Notes: generated by a model from the letters alone, not told the origin. A stretch of 64,000 nucleotides of DNA from Sulfuritalea sp. (GCA_023229685.1 JALNYT010000007.1:1-64000), one strand, 5' to 3'; positions 30,153 to 38,992 are shown, numbered from the stretch's first letter. Numbers and translations are program-made.

Positions 30153-31943
30153 CTAGAACATCGCTTCGTCCAGCGCCAGCGCACTCGCCCCGCCCTGCAC
30201 CACTTCCTGCGCCAGGCCGGCCGCAGCGGCCATGACGTGGTCCGCGTAGAAATGCGCCGTGGCGATTTTCGCCGGAAAGAAGGGATCGGTATCGCCGCCG
30301 GCGATCTTGCCCTGCGCCACCAGCGCCGCACGCGCCATCATCCAGCCACCGGAGACAATCCCCATCAGTTTCAGGAACGGCACGGCGCCGACCGCTACGT
30401 CGCGCACATCGCTGCCGTAGTTGGCCACGATGTAGTCGGTCGCCACCTGCAGCGCCTCGATGCCGCTGCCCAGCGCCGCCGCGATGGCCGCAAACGCTTC
30501 CCCGGACTGCTTCATCACCTCGCGTCGGGTCTGCTGCATGGTGCCGATCACCGCCTTGATCGTGGCACCGCCTTCGCGGGCGATCTTGCGGCCCATCAGG
30601 TCGTTCGCCTGGATGCCCGTGGTGCCTTCGTAGATCGTGGTGATGCGCGCGTCGCGCATGAACTGCGCGGCGCCGGTTTCCTCGATGAAGCCCATGCCGC
30701 CATGGATCTGCACGCCGAGATAGGTCAGTTCGTTACCGGTCTCGGTGCTCCAGCCCTTGACCACCGGGATCATCAGATCGACATAGGCCTGATTCTGCGC
30801 ACGCTCGGCAGCGTCCGGATGGCGCGCGGCGGCATCGTGCGCTGCGGCCACCGAATAGGCCAGCGCTCGCATGGCTTCGACCTGCGAGCGCATCAGCATC
30901 AGCATGCGGCGAATGTCCGGATGCTGGATGATCGGCACGCCGCTGGCCGAGCCTTCGATGGCGCGGCCCTGCACCCGCTCGCGGGCGTAGGCCACCGCGT
31001 GCTGATAGGCACCCTCGCCCAGCGCGAGGCCTTCGAGGCCGACCGCGAAACGCGCCGCGTTCATCATGACGAACATGTACTTGAGGCCCTGGTTCTCCTT
31101 GCCCACCAGGGTGCCGACCGCGCCGCCGCTGTCGCCCAGGGCCATGACGCAGGTCGGGCTGGCATGGATGCCGAGCTTGTGTTCGATGGAGACGCAATAC
31201 GCATCGTTGCGCTCGCCCAGCGAACCATCCGGATTCACCATGAACTTGGGCACCACGAACAGCGAAATGCCCTTGACGCCCTCCGGCGCATCCGGGGTGC
31301 GGGCGAGCACGAGATGGATCGTGTTCTCCGCCATGTCGTGATCGCCGTAGGTGATGAAAATTTTCTGGCCGAAGATCCGGTAGGTACCATCGCCCTGCGG
31401 CACGGCACGCGAGCGGATCGCCGCCAGATCGGAGCCGGCCTGCGGCTCGGTGATGTTCATGGTGCCGGTCCACTTGCCGGAGATCATGTTGGGCAGGTAC
31501 ATCGCCTTCTGCGCGTCGGTGCCGGCCAGTTCCAGCGCTTCGATGGCGCCGAGCGTCAGCAGCGGGCACAGCGAGAACGCCATGTTGGACGACTTCCACA
31601 TTTCCTGCACCGCGGCCGAGACCACCTTGGGCAGACCCTGTCCGCCATATTCCGGATTGCCCGAGAGCGCGTTCCAGCCGTTGTCGACAAACTGGCTGTA
31701 GGCCTCCCTGAAACCCTTGGGCACGGTGACGACTTTTTCAGCCCATTGCGCACCTTCCTGATCACCGCTGTAGTTGAGCGGTGCCAGCACGCCACTGGTG
31801 AACTTCGCGGATTCATCGAGAATCGCTTCGACCACGTCTGCCGACGCCTCTTCGTAGCCCGGCAAAGCGGCCACCTTGTCGAGGCCGGCGAGTTCGGTCA
31901 AAACGAAATGCATGTCCTTCAGCGGCGCGGTATAGCTGCTCAT
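30153..31943 (-). CDS. Acyl-CoA dehydrogenase, long (about 600-residue) type
   Basis: 596 residues. It starts MSSYTAPLKDMHFVLTEL, a signature of the extended acyl-CoA dehydrogenases (FadE5/DmdC-like). FAD/substrate motifs are TMNITEPQAGSDL, GQKIFITYGDHD, IIQHPDIRRML and ARITTIYEGTTGIQ with the likely catalytic Glu. A C-terminal extension of about 150 residues is typical. It introduces the 2,3 double bond and passes electrons to EtfAB, encoded 63 bases upstream on the same strand. A second paralogue lies at 42768-44558. Confidence 0.92.
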   Translation of the reverse strand: MSSYTAPLKDMHFVLTELAGLDKVAALPGYEEASADVVEAILDESAKFTSGVLAPLNYSGDQEGAQWAEKVVTVPKGFREAYSQFVDNGWNALSGNPEYGGQGLPKVVSAAVQEMWKSSNMAFSLCPLLTLGAIEALELAGTDAQKAMYLPNMISGKWTGTMNITEPQAGSDLAAIRSRAVPQGDGTYRIFGQKIFITYGDHDMAENTIHLVLARTPDAPEGVKGISLFVVPKFMVNPDGSLGERNDAYCVSIEHKLGIHASPTCVMALGDSGGAVGTLVGKENQGLKYMFVMMNAARFAVGLEGLALGEGAYQHAVAYARERVQGRAIEGSASGVPIIQHPDIRRMLMLMRSQVEAMRALAYSVAAAHDAAARHPDAAERAQNQAYVDLMIPVVKGWSTETGNELTYLGVQIHGGMGFIEETGAAQFMRDARITTIYEGTTGIQANDLMGRKIAREGGATIKAVIGTMQQTRREVMKQSGEAFAAIAAALGSGIEALQVATDYIVANYGSDVRDVAVGAVPFLKLMGIVSGGWMMARAALVAQGKIAGGDTDPFFPAKIATAHFYADHVMAAAAGLAQEVVQGGASALALDEAMF

Positions 31944-32006
31944 CGTGTCACTCCGTAATCATTGTTCCGACTGCTGGCGCCGGCCGGGCCGCGCGCCAGC
32001 TGCCAC

Positions 32007-32939
32007 TCAGATAGCCGCGACCAGTTCCGGTACTGCCTGGAACAGATCGGCCACCAGGCCGTAGTCCGCGACCTGGAAGATCGGCGCATCGGGATCCTTG
32101 TTGATCGCCACGATCACCTTCGAATCCTTCATGCCCGCCAGATGCTGGATCGCCCCGGAAATGCCGATCGCGATATACAACTGCGGCGCGACGATCTTGC
32201 CGGTCTGACCGACCTGGTAGTCGTTGGGTACGAAGCCCGCATCGACCGCGGCACGGGAAGCCCCGAGGGCGGCCCCCAGCTTGTCGGCCAGCGGTTCCAG
32301 CAGCTTGTGGTAGTTCTCCCCGCTGCCCATGCCGCGCCCGCCCGAGACGATGATCTTCGCCGCCGCCAGTTCCGGCCGCGCCGACTTGGTCAGTTCGCGA
32401 CCGATCAGCTTCGATTGCCCCAGATCGGCGCCGGCGGCCATGGCCTCGACGGCCGCACTGCCACCCGAGTTTGCGGCGGCATCGAAGCCCGTGGTGCGCA
32501 CCGTGATGACCTTGGTCGCATCGCTCGACTTGACCGTCGCCAGCGCATTGCCGGCGTAGATCGGGCGGACGAAGGTATCGGCATCGACCACCGAAACGAT
32601 TTCGGAGATCTGCGCCACGTCGAGCAGGGCCGCCACGCGCGGCAGGGTGTTCTTGCCGTTGCTGGTGGCCGCCGCCAGGATGTGGGTGTAACCGGACGCA
32701 TTGGCGACGATCAGGGCGGCGATATTTTCCGCGGTCTGGTCGCCATAGTGGGCGGCATCGGCAACCTTGACCTTGGCCACACCGGCGACCTTGGCCGCCT
32801 GTTCGGCGACAGCGCCGCAGTTGGCGCCGGCGACGAGAATATGGATCTCGCCTCCGATTTTCGCCGCGGCAGTGACGGCATTGAGGGTCGCGGCCTTGAG
32901 GCCGGCGTTGTCGTGTTCTGCGATGACGAGGAGGCTCAT
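32007..32939 (-). CDS. etfA: Electron transfer flavoprotein alpha subunit
   Basis: 310 residues. The C-terminal FAD domain has SGGRGMGSGENY, ASRAAVDAGFVPNDYQVGQT cut at GFVPN, and YIAIGISGAIQHLAGMKDS cut at QHLAG, the ETF-alpha signature. It forms the heterodimer with EtfB that carries electrons from acyl-CoA dehydrogenases to ETF-QO. ATG overlaps the etfB stop by four bases. Confidence 0.95.
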   Translation of the reverse strand: MSLLVIAEHDNAGLKAATLNAVTAAAKIGGEIHILVAGANCGAVAEQAAKVAGVAKVKVADAAHYGDQTAENIAALIVANASGYTHILAAATSNGKNTLPRVAALLDVAQISEIVSVVDADTFVRPIYAGNALATVKSSDATKVITVRTTGFDAAANSGGSAAVEAMAAGADLGQSKLIGRELTKSARPELAAAKIIVSGGRGMGSGENYHKLLEPLADKLGAALGASRAAVDAGFVPNDYQVGQTGKIVAPQLYIAIGISGAIQHLAGMKDSKVIVAINKDPDAPIFQVADYGLVADLFQAVPELVAAI

Positions 32940-33688
32940 GCGATCACCTTGGCTTCGTTCTTGAGTTTATCGATCAGTTGCGCGATATCGGCAACCTTGA
33001 TGCCGGCGCTGCGCTTGGGCGGCTCGGTGACCGTGACGGTGGCCAGGCGCGGCGCGACGTCGACGCCGAGGTCCGCCGGCTTGACGGTCTCCATCGGCTT
33101 CTTCTTCGCCTTCATGATGTTGGGCAGCGTGGCGTAGCGCGGTTCGTTGAGGCGCAGGTCGGCGCTGATGACGGCCGGCAGGCTGACTTCGATGGTTTCG
33201 AGGCCGCCGTCGACTTCGCGGGTGACGGTGGCTTTGCCGTCGGCAATGACGACCTTGGAAGCGAAGGTGGCTTGCGACCAGCCCAGCAGCGCGGCGAGCA
33301 TTTGCCCGGTCTGGTTGGCATCATCGTCGATGGCCTGCTTGCCGAGAATGATGATTTGCGGAGCCTCTTTTTTCGCCACGGCGGCCAGCAGCTTGGCCAC
33401 CGCCAGCGGCTGCAGTTCGACGTCGGTCTCGACCAGGATCGAGCGATCGGCGCCGATCGCCATCGCCGTGCGCAGGGTTTCCTGGCAGGTGGTGACGCCG
33501 CAGGAGACCGCGATCACTTCCGTGGCCACGCCGGCTTCCCTCAGGCGGATGGCTTCTTCCACCGCGATTTCGTCGAAGGGATTCATCGACATCTTCACAT
33601 TCGCCAGATCGACACCACTGCCGTCTGCCTTGACGCGAACCTTGACGTTGTAGTCAATTACGCGCTTGACCGGAACGAGGATTTTCAA
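32936..33688 (-). CDS. etfB: Electron transfer flavoprotein beta subunit, TTG start
   Basis: 250 residues. KILVPVKRVIDYNVKVRVK is the EtfB N-terminus. MSMNPFDEIAVEEAIRLRE cut at AVEEA, VSCGVTTCQETLRTAMA and KQAIDDDANQTGQML identify the family. The ATG-less N-terminus is resolved by AAGGAG located 6 bases upstream of TTG at 33688, giving the standard length; the in-frame ATG at 33727 adds an untypical 13-residue extension. It is the first gene of etfB-etfA, divergent from a TetR regulator. Confidence 0.94.
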   Translation of the reverse strand: MKILVPVKRVIDYNVKVRVKADGSGVDLANVKMSMNPFDEIAVEEAIRLREAGVATEVIAVSCGVTTCQETLRTAMAIGADRSILVETDVELQPLAVAKLLAAVAKKEAPQIIILGKQAIDDDANQTGQMLAALLGWSQATFASKVVIADGKATVTREVDGGLETIEVSLPAVISADLRLNEPRYATLPNIMKAKKKPMETVKPADLGVDVAPRLATVTVTEPPKRSAGIKVADIAQLIDKLKNEAKVIA

Positions 33689-33753
33689 GCGAGTCTCCTT
33701 AAGTTTGGCTGAACCAGAAAGATTCATTTTAGCGACTATTCAGACCTACGCGT

Positions 33754-33823
33754 CCATACGGTTAAGTATGGTTTGTGAGATACTACCGCAGACCCGACGA
33801 AAACTCAATACTCAACCGTATGG
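33754..33823. promoter_or_regulatory. TetR-type operator half-sites between etfB and tetR
   Basis: CCATACGGTTAAGTATGG (33754-33771) has inverted CCATAC/GTATGG arms. AACCGTATGG (33814-33823), the exact inverted copy of CCATACGGTT, overlaps the regulator's start codon. Such symmetry in a divergent gap suggests that the TetR protein binds both sites, controlling itself and etfBA. Confidence 0.55.
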
Positions 33824-34395
33824 AAACAAAAACCGCCAAACGCCCCCGCACCATGCTCGATCGCGAAGCATGGATCAAGGGCGCCATCGCAATACTGGCC
33901 GAACACGGCGCCGAGGGCCTGCGCGTGGAAATCCTGGCCAAGCGCCTCGGCGTCACCAAGGGCAGCTTCTACTGGCATTTCAAGGGCCGCCGCGACCTGT
34001 TCGATGCGGTGCTGGAATTCTGGAAGGAAGGCCGCATCCGCGACATCCGCAAACAGACGCAGGCGGAGCCGGGCGGCGAAGTCGCTGCCCTGCTCCACAC
34101 CATCGAGGTCTATGCCTCGGCGCGCAACCGCAAGGGCATCTCCATCGAGGCCGCGGTGCGCGACTGGGCGCGGCGCGATGCACAGGCCATCGCCGTCGTC
34201 GAGGAAGTCGACGCCGAACGCCTGATCTGCTCCTGCCGTCTGTTCCTGGCCTGCGGACTGGACCCCGAAGAAGCGCAGGCGCGCAGCGTCATGCTCTACG
34301 CCTACGTCTTCGGCGTCAGCCTGATGCACTGCGGTCGCTTCACCGCCGATCTGGCGTCCCTGAAAGCCTGGATCGCCGAACGCATCGCACGCTGA
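33820..34395 (+). CDS. TetR/AcrR family transcriptional regulator
   Basis: 191 residues. The N-terminal HTH reads AIAILAEHGAEGLRVEILAK cut at LRVE, then RLGVTKGSFYWHFKGRRDLFDAVLE, here VTKGSFYWHF, typical TetR. The C-terminal ligand domain is unspecific. Start ATG 33820 (METKTAK) was chosen; a GTG at 33775 would include the operator region. Its position opposite etfBA suggests control of electron-transfer flavoprotein and fatty acid oxidation genes, with an acyl-CoA as likely ligand (inference). Confidence 0.88.
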   Translation: METKTAKRPRTMLDREAWIKGAIAILAEHGAEGLRVEILAKRLGVTKGSFYWHFKGRRDLFDAVLEFWKEGRIRDIRKQTQAEPGGEVAALLHTIEVYASARNRKGISIEAAVRDWARRDAQAIAVVEEVDAERLICSCRLFLACGLDPEEAQARSVMLYAYVFGVSLMHCGRFTADLASLKAWIAERIAR

Positions 34396-34420
34396 CCAGC
34401 GCCGCCCGCGGATTGCAATA

Positions 34421-34456
34421 GTCGGCGCTGGCGATACGGCGGTTGTTCGGCCAAAG
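34421..34456 (+). repeat. AGTCGGCG repeat family, long form, left edge of accessory island
   Basis: GTCGGCGCTGGCGATACGGC, GGTTGTTCGGCC, AAAG. The inverted copy at 38957-38992 matches at 33 of 36 positions, extending beyond the short core of the other copies. The rest of the gap up to 34690 shows no gene I can support; its base composition changes here toward lower GC. Confidence 0.75.
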
Positions 34457-34690
34457 CAGCAACTCCGACTACTCCCTAAACATTCTCGGCAGATGACTGC
34501 TCCGTTGAAGAGGCGTAGAAGCCGCACAGGCCTTATACGGTCAATTGCCAATGGCATCCAGCGGGTGTAGGCTGTCTGCGGTCTTGTGTCCGTATGCTCA
34601 CGTGCTACATGAACGGCACGGCGTCACTGGTCACCGATAGGCGTTGATCGTAGTCTAGCTACCGACCATCTTTCAAGAAAAAGGGGCTAT

Positions 34691-36157
34691 ATGACTTTAT
34701 CTGCTGAGCAACTTAACAAACATTTGCTTTGGACAGCTCTCAATGATTTGGGTCCGCTTCTTGATCAAGCTCAGATTCAAGAGGGACTTGATGCGCAGAC
34801 TTTCGAGGAACTCGCTAGACTCAAGGCAGTGCTTGCCTATACAGGGAAACGACTTGCTGGTGCCGATCCCTACCTGCTTCTGCCCACAATTCTCGATTCT
34901 GTATCGACCGCCATCTCAACTGCTGCAACGCATGTTCGCAACTTCATTTCGAACGCCAATGCGTCGCATATAGTGGCTGCCAATCTTGAAGCGGACAAAG
35001 CGCTAGCGGCGCTTGCCCAACTCAACGTTCAAATAACCACCGAAGATTTCGTTGCCGCTAAAGAAGCAGCAGAAGGCTATCGGCTGAGCTTCAACAAGAT
35101 ATTTAGCGACATACACGCGGAAGCCTCACAAACTCACAACAGTATTGAGTCGGTCGAATCGCGTCTGACAGAGCTTTCAACGCAGGAGGCAGCTATTAAG
35201 GAGCAACTGGCGGCCCTTACCTCCGAACATCAAAAGCAGTTTGATACCGCGCAGGAGACACGACTAAGCGAGTGGGCGAAAGAAAAGGCGGAATCGAACG
35301 CGAAATTTGAAGCCCTTACATCGGAATATGCCAACGCCCTATCCGCAGAACGTCAGCGTCTAGGATCACTCATAACCGATTATCAGGCGCAGTTTGAAGC
35401 AGGACAAGCAGCCCGCGTCGATGAGTGGGTGACCACCAAGGCAGCACACGAAAGCGGCTTTGCGATGCTACTTAGCAAGTACTCTGATGCGCTCGCAACG
35501 AAAGAAACGGAATTTAAGGCGGCAAAGACTGAAATAGAAAAGCTCCACGCAGAACATCTAGAAAAAATGAAGGGAGAATTTTCCGATTCAGCAAGCAAAA
35601 TTCGCGATGACATGTTGGAGCTAAAGAGGCAAGCCGACGTACTCGTTGGAATAATTGGTGATCGTGGAGTCACATCGGGTCATCAAAAGGCGGCTGAACA
35701 GGCAAGAGAAGACGCGAAGTTTTGGCAGAACATTACCGTGGCATCGATGGTGTGTTTGATAGTTCTTGCGGTACTGATATTTTTGCCGCAGCTAGCGGGG
35801 CCATTTTCGTGGGAAAGCTTTGCAGGACGTGTGTTTATCACGCTTACGGTAGGCGTTTTGGCGGCCTACGCGGGTAGTCAAGCAGACAAATATCAAAAGA
35901 TTGAGCGATACAGTAGAAATCTAGCCTTGGAACTGCAAGCGATCGGGCCATATATTGCCCCATTGCCGGAAGATAAACAGCATGAGTTTCGGCTAATGAT
36001 TGGCGATCGGACATTTGGTCGGGAAGGTGGGAGTCCACATAGATCTGATGAGAAAAGTCCGACTTCCGTTGCCGATGTCATTGCCAAGTCGAAGGATCTA
36101 AGTGGCTTTGCCACTGACATCATCAAAACAACTGCAGACGTCATGAAGAGCAAGTAG
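34691..36157 (+). CDS. Hypothetical coiled-coil protein with two C-terminal membrane helices
   Basis: 488 residues; no family recognised. Residues 1-150 are helical. Residues 150-320 are predicted coiled coil rich in Glu, Lys, Ala and Gln. Inside this, about 176-224 and 226-276 are a tandem repeat with period about 51: LTSEHQKQFDTAQETRLSEW against ITDYQAQFEAGQAARVDEW. Hydrophobic segments at about 347-367 and 379-396 make a membrane hairpin, followed by a polar tail. ATG 34691 follows AAAAAGGGG. Base composition is AT-richer than the flanks and TTA, ATA and AGA codons are used, consistent with transfer. A membrane-anchored scaffold or defence role is only a guess. Confidence 0.8.
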   Translation: MTLSAEQLNKHLLWTALNDLGPLLDQAQIQEGLDAQTFEELARLKAVLAYTGKRLAGADPYLLLPTILDSVSTAISTAATHVRNFISNANASHIVAANLEADKALAALAQLNVQITTEDFVAAKEAAEGYRLSFNKIFSDIHAEASQTHNSIESVESRLTELSTQEAAIKEQLAALTSEHQKQFDTAQETRLSEWAKEKAESNAKFEALTSEYANALSAERQRLGSLITDYQAQFEAGQAARVDEWVTTKAAHESGFAMLLSKYSDALATKETEFKAAKTEIEKLHAEHLEKMKGEFSDSASKIRDDMLELKRQADVLVGIIGDRGVTSGHQKAAEQAREDAKFWQNITVASMVCLIVLAVLIFLPQLAGPFSWESFAGRVFITLTVGVLAAYAGSQADKYQKIERYSRNLALELQAIGPYIAPLPEDKQHEFRLMIGDRTFGREGGSPHRSDEKSPTSVADVIAKSKDLSGFATDIIKTTADVMKSK

Positions 36158-36763
36158 GTGGATGCTACAAATCAAAAGTCCAAATCTGCCTGGTCAAAAG
36201 AACAATCTTCGAGACCTCGGATTTGTTTGAATTGGCAAGCCAGTCTGGACAGTAACAAGAGAGACGCCAACTGCCCAGCTTCATCATCGTGGGCGCGCCA
36301 ATTTGGACTTGAACGAGCAGTTTCGTAACATCGAATTGTGATCGGCCAGGAAAGCCGACATCTAACCAGAATGCCGATTGACCTCTTTCAGCGGAATGCG
36401 AGCGTCCGCTCTGGCCGAGGACCAGGCGGCGAAGTGACGGGGCGAGCGGCAGGTGTCGGATCAGTTACCTGTCGTTCGTGGTGAACAGGTTTCCCGTGTC
36501 GCTATGCCCGTTTGTGGCCGGGAGTCGCGGTTCCCAGTGCTTTCCGAAAGTCGCTAAGGGAAAATTCGGTTATTTGGCGAAGGTCAGCTTTGCGGGACCT
36601 ATTCCAAAAGGCTGCCCCGGCCAAAACCGGGCCATCGAGAATTTCCTCCAAAACAGTTAGTCATTCTCTCTCGGTGTATCCTGACGCTCATGATGTTGTC
36701 ACAACAAAGACTTTAACCGACACTTGTTTCGCTCAATTTAAAGTTAGCCTCCAGGGAGGACCC
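36158..36763. other. Non-coding stretch inside the accessory island
   Basis: About 600 bases between two unfamiliar genes. Several short open frames occur but none has a convincing ribosome site, domain or codon pattern. TTGACC...TTTCAGCGGAATGCGAGCGT at about 36375-36405 resembles intergenic debris I associate with decayed cassettes. A promoter for the next gene probably lies near 36700-36740 (TTGTCA at 36703), but no clean -10 was found. Confidence 0.4.
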
Positions 36764-37327
36764 GTGGACTCTCTTCTCGCCTACCTTATCGCCAAGCCTG
36801 ATGTTGCGAATGCGGTAGCAACGATCTCTAGTACGATCGTCGCACTAGCGGCTCTGGTCGTCTCAGTCGTCTCGTTGGTGATCGGGATTCAGGCACTTAA
36901 GCACCAACGACGTCACAACATCCTGTCCGTGAAGCCTGTGCCAATGGTTTCCACGGATGATCATGAAGACTGCCTTTCCATTGCTCTGAAGAACAACGGA
37001 TCAGGGCCTTTGATAATTAGGTCAATAAGGGTAGTCGGTGGTCACGAGCCAAAGACCTACTTGCGCGCATGCATGCCGTCGCTCCCTAATGGGCTAGCTT
37101 GGAGCACTTACGTTGGACCGGTTAAAAGCCAAAGCCTTTGCCCGGGCGAAGCAATTGCTCTCTTAGAACTTAAAGGGGATGAAGCTGACCAAGTCTTCAT
37201 AAAGTTTCGTGATCAGTGCCGGGTCGCGCTTGGTCCCTTAACGGTAATAGTCGACTACTCGGATATCTACGGCTCAGAAATAGACTCTCATCAACAGCCT
37301 CTGGCGTGGTACATGCGTCCACATTGA
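36764..37327 (+). CDS. Hypothetical protein with one N-terminal membrane helix
   Basis: 187 residues from GTG at 36764, preceded by GGGAGGA (36754-36760), the best ribosome site in the region. The frame is open much further upstream, but that part has no protein-like composition. A membrane segment (about residues 17-45, STIVALAALVVSVVSLVIGI) precedes a soluble beta-rich domain (LSIALKNNGSGPLIIRSIRV, CPGEAIALLELKG). That domain resembles small membrane-anchored proteins of unknown function with an immunoglobulin-like fold. No named family is recognised. Confidence 0.7.
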   Translation: MDSLLAYLIAKPDVANAVATISSTIVALAALVVSVVSLVIGIQALKHQRRHNILSVKPVPMVSTDDHEDCLSIALKNNGSGPLIIRSIRVVGGHEPKTYLRACMPSLPNGLAWSTYVGPVKSQSLCPGEAIALLELKGDEADQVFIKFRDQCRVALGPLTVIVDYSDIYGSEIDSHQQPLAWYMRPH

Positions 37328-37386
37328 GTGAGCAGGCAGAATATGAACTTTGGGGGGCAGCATGGGATTGATCTCTATGGCCTCAA

Positions 37387-37414
37387 GAATTGCCGTCCCG
37401 CAAGCGCCGACTTC
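37387..37414 (-). repeat. AGTCGGCG repeat family, degenerate copy inside the island
   Basis: On the minus strand it reads AAGTCGGCGCTTGCGGGACG followed by GCAATTC, matching the family core with about three changes. It lies between the 187-residue and the secreted protein genes, dividing the island into two segments. Confidence 0.6.
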
Positions 37415-37521
37415 TTGGAAACGTCCAACGCCGCTACACCGATTCGAAGCTGACCCCTTATCGCCGGTCCTACCCCCTTCGCTACCTTGAATACCATCAA
37501 ACAAGAATATTGGGAGAGCAC

Positions 37522-38634
37522 ATGAACAGGATTTGCAGATTGCTGGCTATCGCCGGGCTGCTCGCGGGTCTCGCAATTTCCGCGTGGTCGTTCGACCTAT
37601 CGCCGAAGGGCACACGCTTCGACCGGGATGCCGTCAAGGCGTGGGCCCCCAGCTGGCTGGACGGCATCCTAACCGCGCTCACCGACCAGGGGCTCCGGAA
37701 ATTCAAGCATCCCGTTCACGAAGAAATCACGCACCGTGCCTATGAGTGCAACTACGAGGGCGCCACCATCTGCGGCGACCCGGATGCGCAATACGCGACG
37801 CCATACGTTATCGCCGGCGTCCGGTGGAACGACGACCCGCCGTTTCAGATGAATCCGAACCAGGCCCAGGGCACTTCATGCAAGACCAGCTACGCAGATG
37901 GGCGCCCTATGACTATCCGGTTCATCACCCAGCCCAAATGTTGGGCAGAACTCTTTCTCGCCGCCGAGAAGCAGATCAAGATAGACGCCAACAAGAGATT
38001 TGATGTCGCCAACCAGTCTGCGCTGCCGCTCCGGTCGCACTTTGGCGACCTGCAGTTCGTTCATTCGATGGCGTCTTCCGACGACGAAGAACCGGCCGAA
38101 ACGCGCAGCAAGATCCTTGGCTGGGCGGAATTGACCTGGGGCGTGGTGCGCGGTAGCTACAAGCTCGAAACCTGGCTGAAAGACATCAACGTGCCGGTCG
38201 TGCAGCAGTTCTTTGGCAACAGCGGATGGCGCGTACAGGAACTGTTCGCCTTGGGTGATCCAAGCCTGCGCCCGTACGTGAGCGACGTCGCGTTCGGCAG
38301 CCTGTTGCACATGGTCGAAGACAGTTTCGCAGCCGGACATGTAGACCGAATGGAGCCAGCCTTTGGAGCGCAATGCCCCGGCAACTCACATCGCGCACCG
38401 GGGCCGATAAGGGAATTGCATTCGTACAGCCACCAGAGCGGTTCGAAACACGCCGACGCCGACACGCGGGAGGCATTCATCAACCATCGCCTGACGCCCG
38501 ACGTAGTCGACGTAAGCCGCACTCTAGTAGCAATGCGAAAGGCCAACGCGGAATGGGCCGAGGTTGGAGCCTACCTCACGTGCGTGTACGACTTTGCACC
38601 AGGGGTGCGCAAGGCTAGCGCAGGGGGATTCTGA
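37522..38634 (+). CDS. Secreted protein with phospholipase C/S1-P1 nuclease-like His pattern
   Basis: 370 residues. The N-terminus MNRICRLLAIAGLLAGLAIS with the following AWSF is a signal peptide. Conserved-looking histidines occur in HPVHEEITHRAYEC (about 62-75), LLHMVEDSFAAGHVDR (about 265-280) and HSYSHQSGSKHADADTREAF cut at KHADAD. This H-x-x-x-H/D spacing on helices resembles zinc-dependent phospholipase C and S1/P1 nucleases, but I could not match a full motif. ATG 37522 is preceded by GGGAG. GC content rises again here relative to the two preceding genes. Family assignment is tentative; that it is exported is well supported. Confidence 0.72.
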   Translation: MNRICRLLAIAGLLAGLAISAWSFDLSPKGTRFDRDAVKAWAPSWLDGILTALTDQGLRKFKHPVHEEITHRAYECNYEGATICGDPDAQYATPYVIAGVRWNDDPPFQMNPNQAQGTSCKTSYADGRPMTIRFITQPKCWAELFLAAEKQIKIDANKRFDVANQSALPLRSHFGDLQFVHSMASSDDEEPAETRSKILGWAELTWGVVRGSYKLETWLKDINVPVVQQFFGNSGWRVQELFALGDPSLRPYVSDVAFGSLLHMVEDSFAAGHVDRMEPAFGAQCPGNSHRAPGPIRELHSYSHQSGSKHADADTREAFINHRLTPDVVDVSRTLVAMRKANAEWAEVGAYLTCVYDFAPGVRKASAGGF

Positions 38635-38768
38635 CCGGGTTTCGCATCCTCAGCCCGTTGATCTAAGGCGAGGGGCCGGGGAAGCAGTGAATGTCACGCT
38701 AGCTGTCACCTGCATGTTTGGATTCTTCCTGATTTTATGTTAAATGCCTGACTTTTCATTCATTCCAA

Positions 38769-38790
38769 GCTGGCGCAAATACGCGCCAGC
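38769..38790. terminator. Hairpin downstream of the secreted-protein gene
   Basis: GCTGGCGC (38769-38776), AAATAC, GCGCCAGC (38783-38790): a perfect 8-bp stem about 135 bases after the stop. Only a weak T-rich stretch (CAATTTAAA) follows, so termination is possible but not certain. The rest of 38635-38956 shows nothing supported. Confidence 0.45.
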
Positions 38791-38956
38791 CGGTCAATTT
38801 AAACGTTGAGCGTCCGCCTTTCGAACCAAGCTACTTCCGCCTTGGGTCGAGTTCTGCCGGTGGGCTTGACCAAACCGGCCGTTCGAGTTCGCTAGACGTG
38901 CCAAATTCCGGTCTTGCATGCATAGCGAACGAGATCAATCGAGACACCAGCGTCGC

Positions 38957-38992
38957 CTTCGGCCGAACAGCCGCCGCATCGCCAGCGCCGAC
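38957..38992 (-). repeat. AGTCGGCG repeat family, long form, right edge of accessory island
   Basis: On the minus strand it reads GTCGGCGCTGGCGATGCGGC, GGCTGTTCGGCC, GAAG, matching the copy at 34421-34456 in 33 of 36 positions, in inverted orientation. It lies about 150 bases before the thiolase 3' end. From 38993 to 39090 there is no gene. Confidence 0.75.

Noticed and set aside
31963..31995. Possible extra AGTCGGCG repeat between the acyl-CoA dehydrogenase and etfA
   Set aside because: Only a GC-rich CTGGCGC/GCGCCAG hairpin is present; the order of the family core is not preserved.
36478..36660. Short open frame inside the island
   Set aside because: No ribosome site or recognisable protein character; the better-supported gene starts at GTG 36764.
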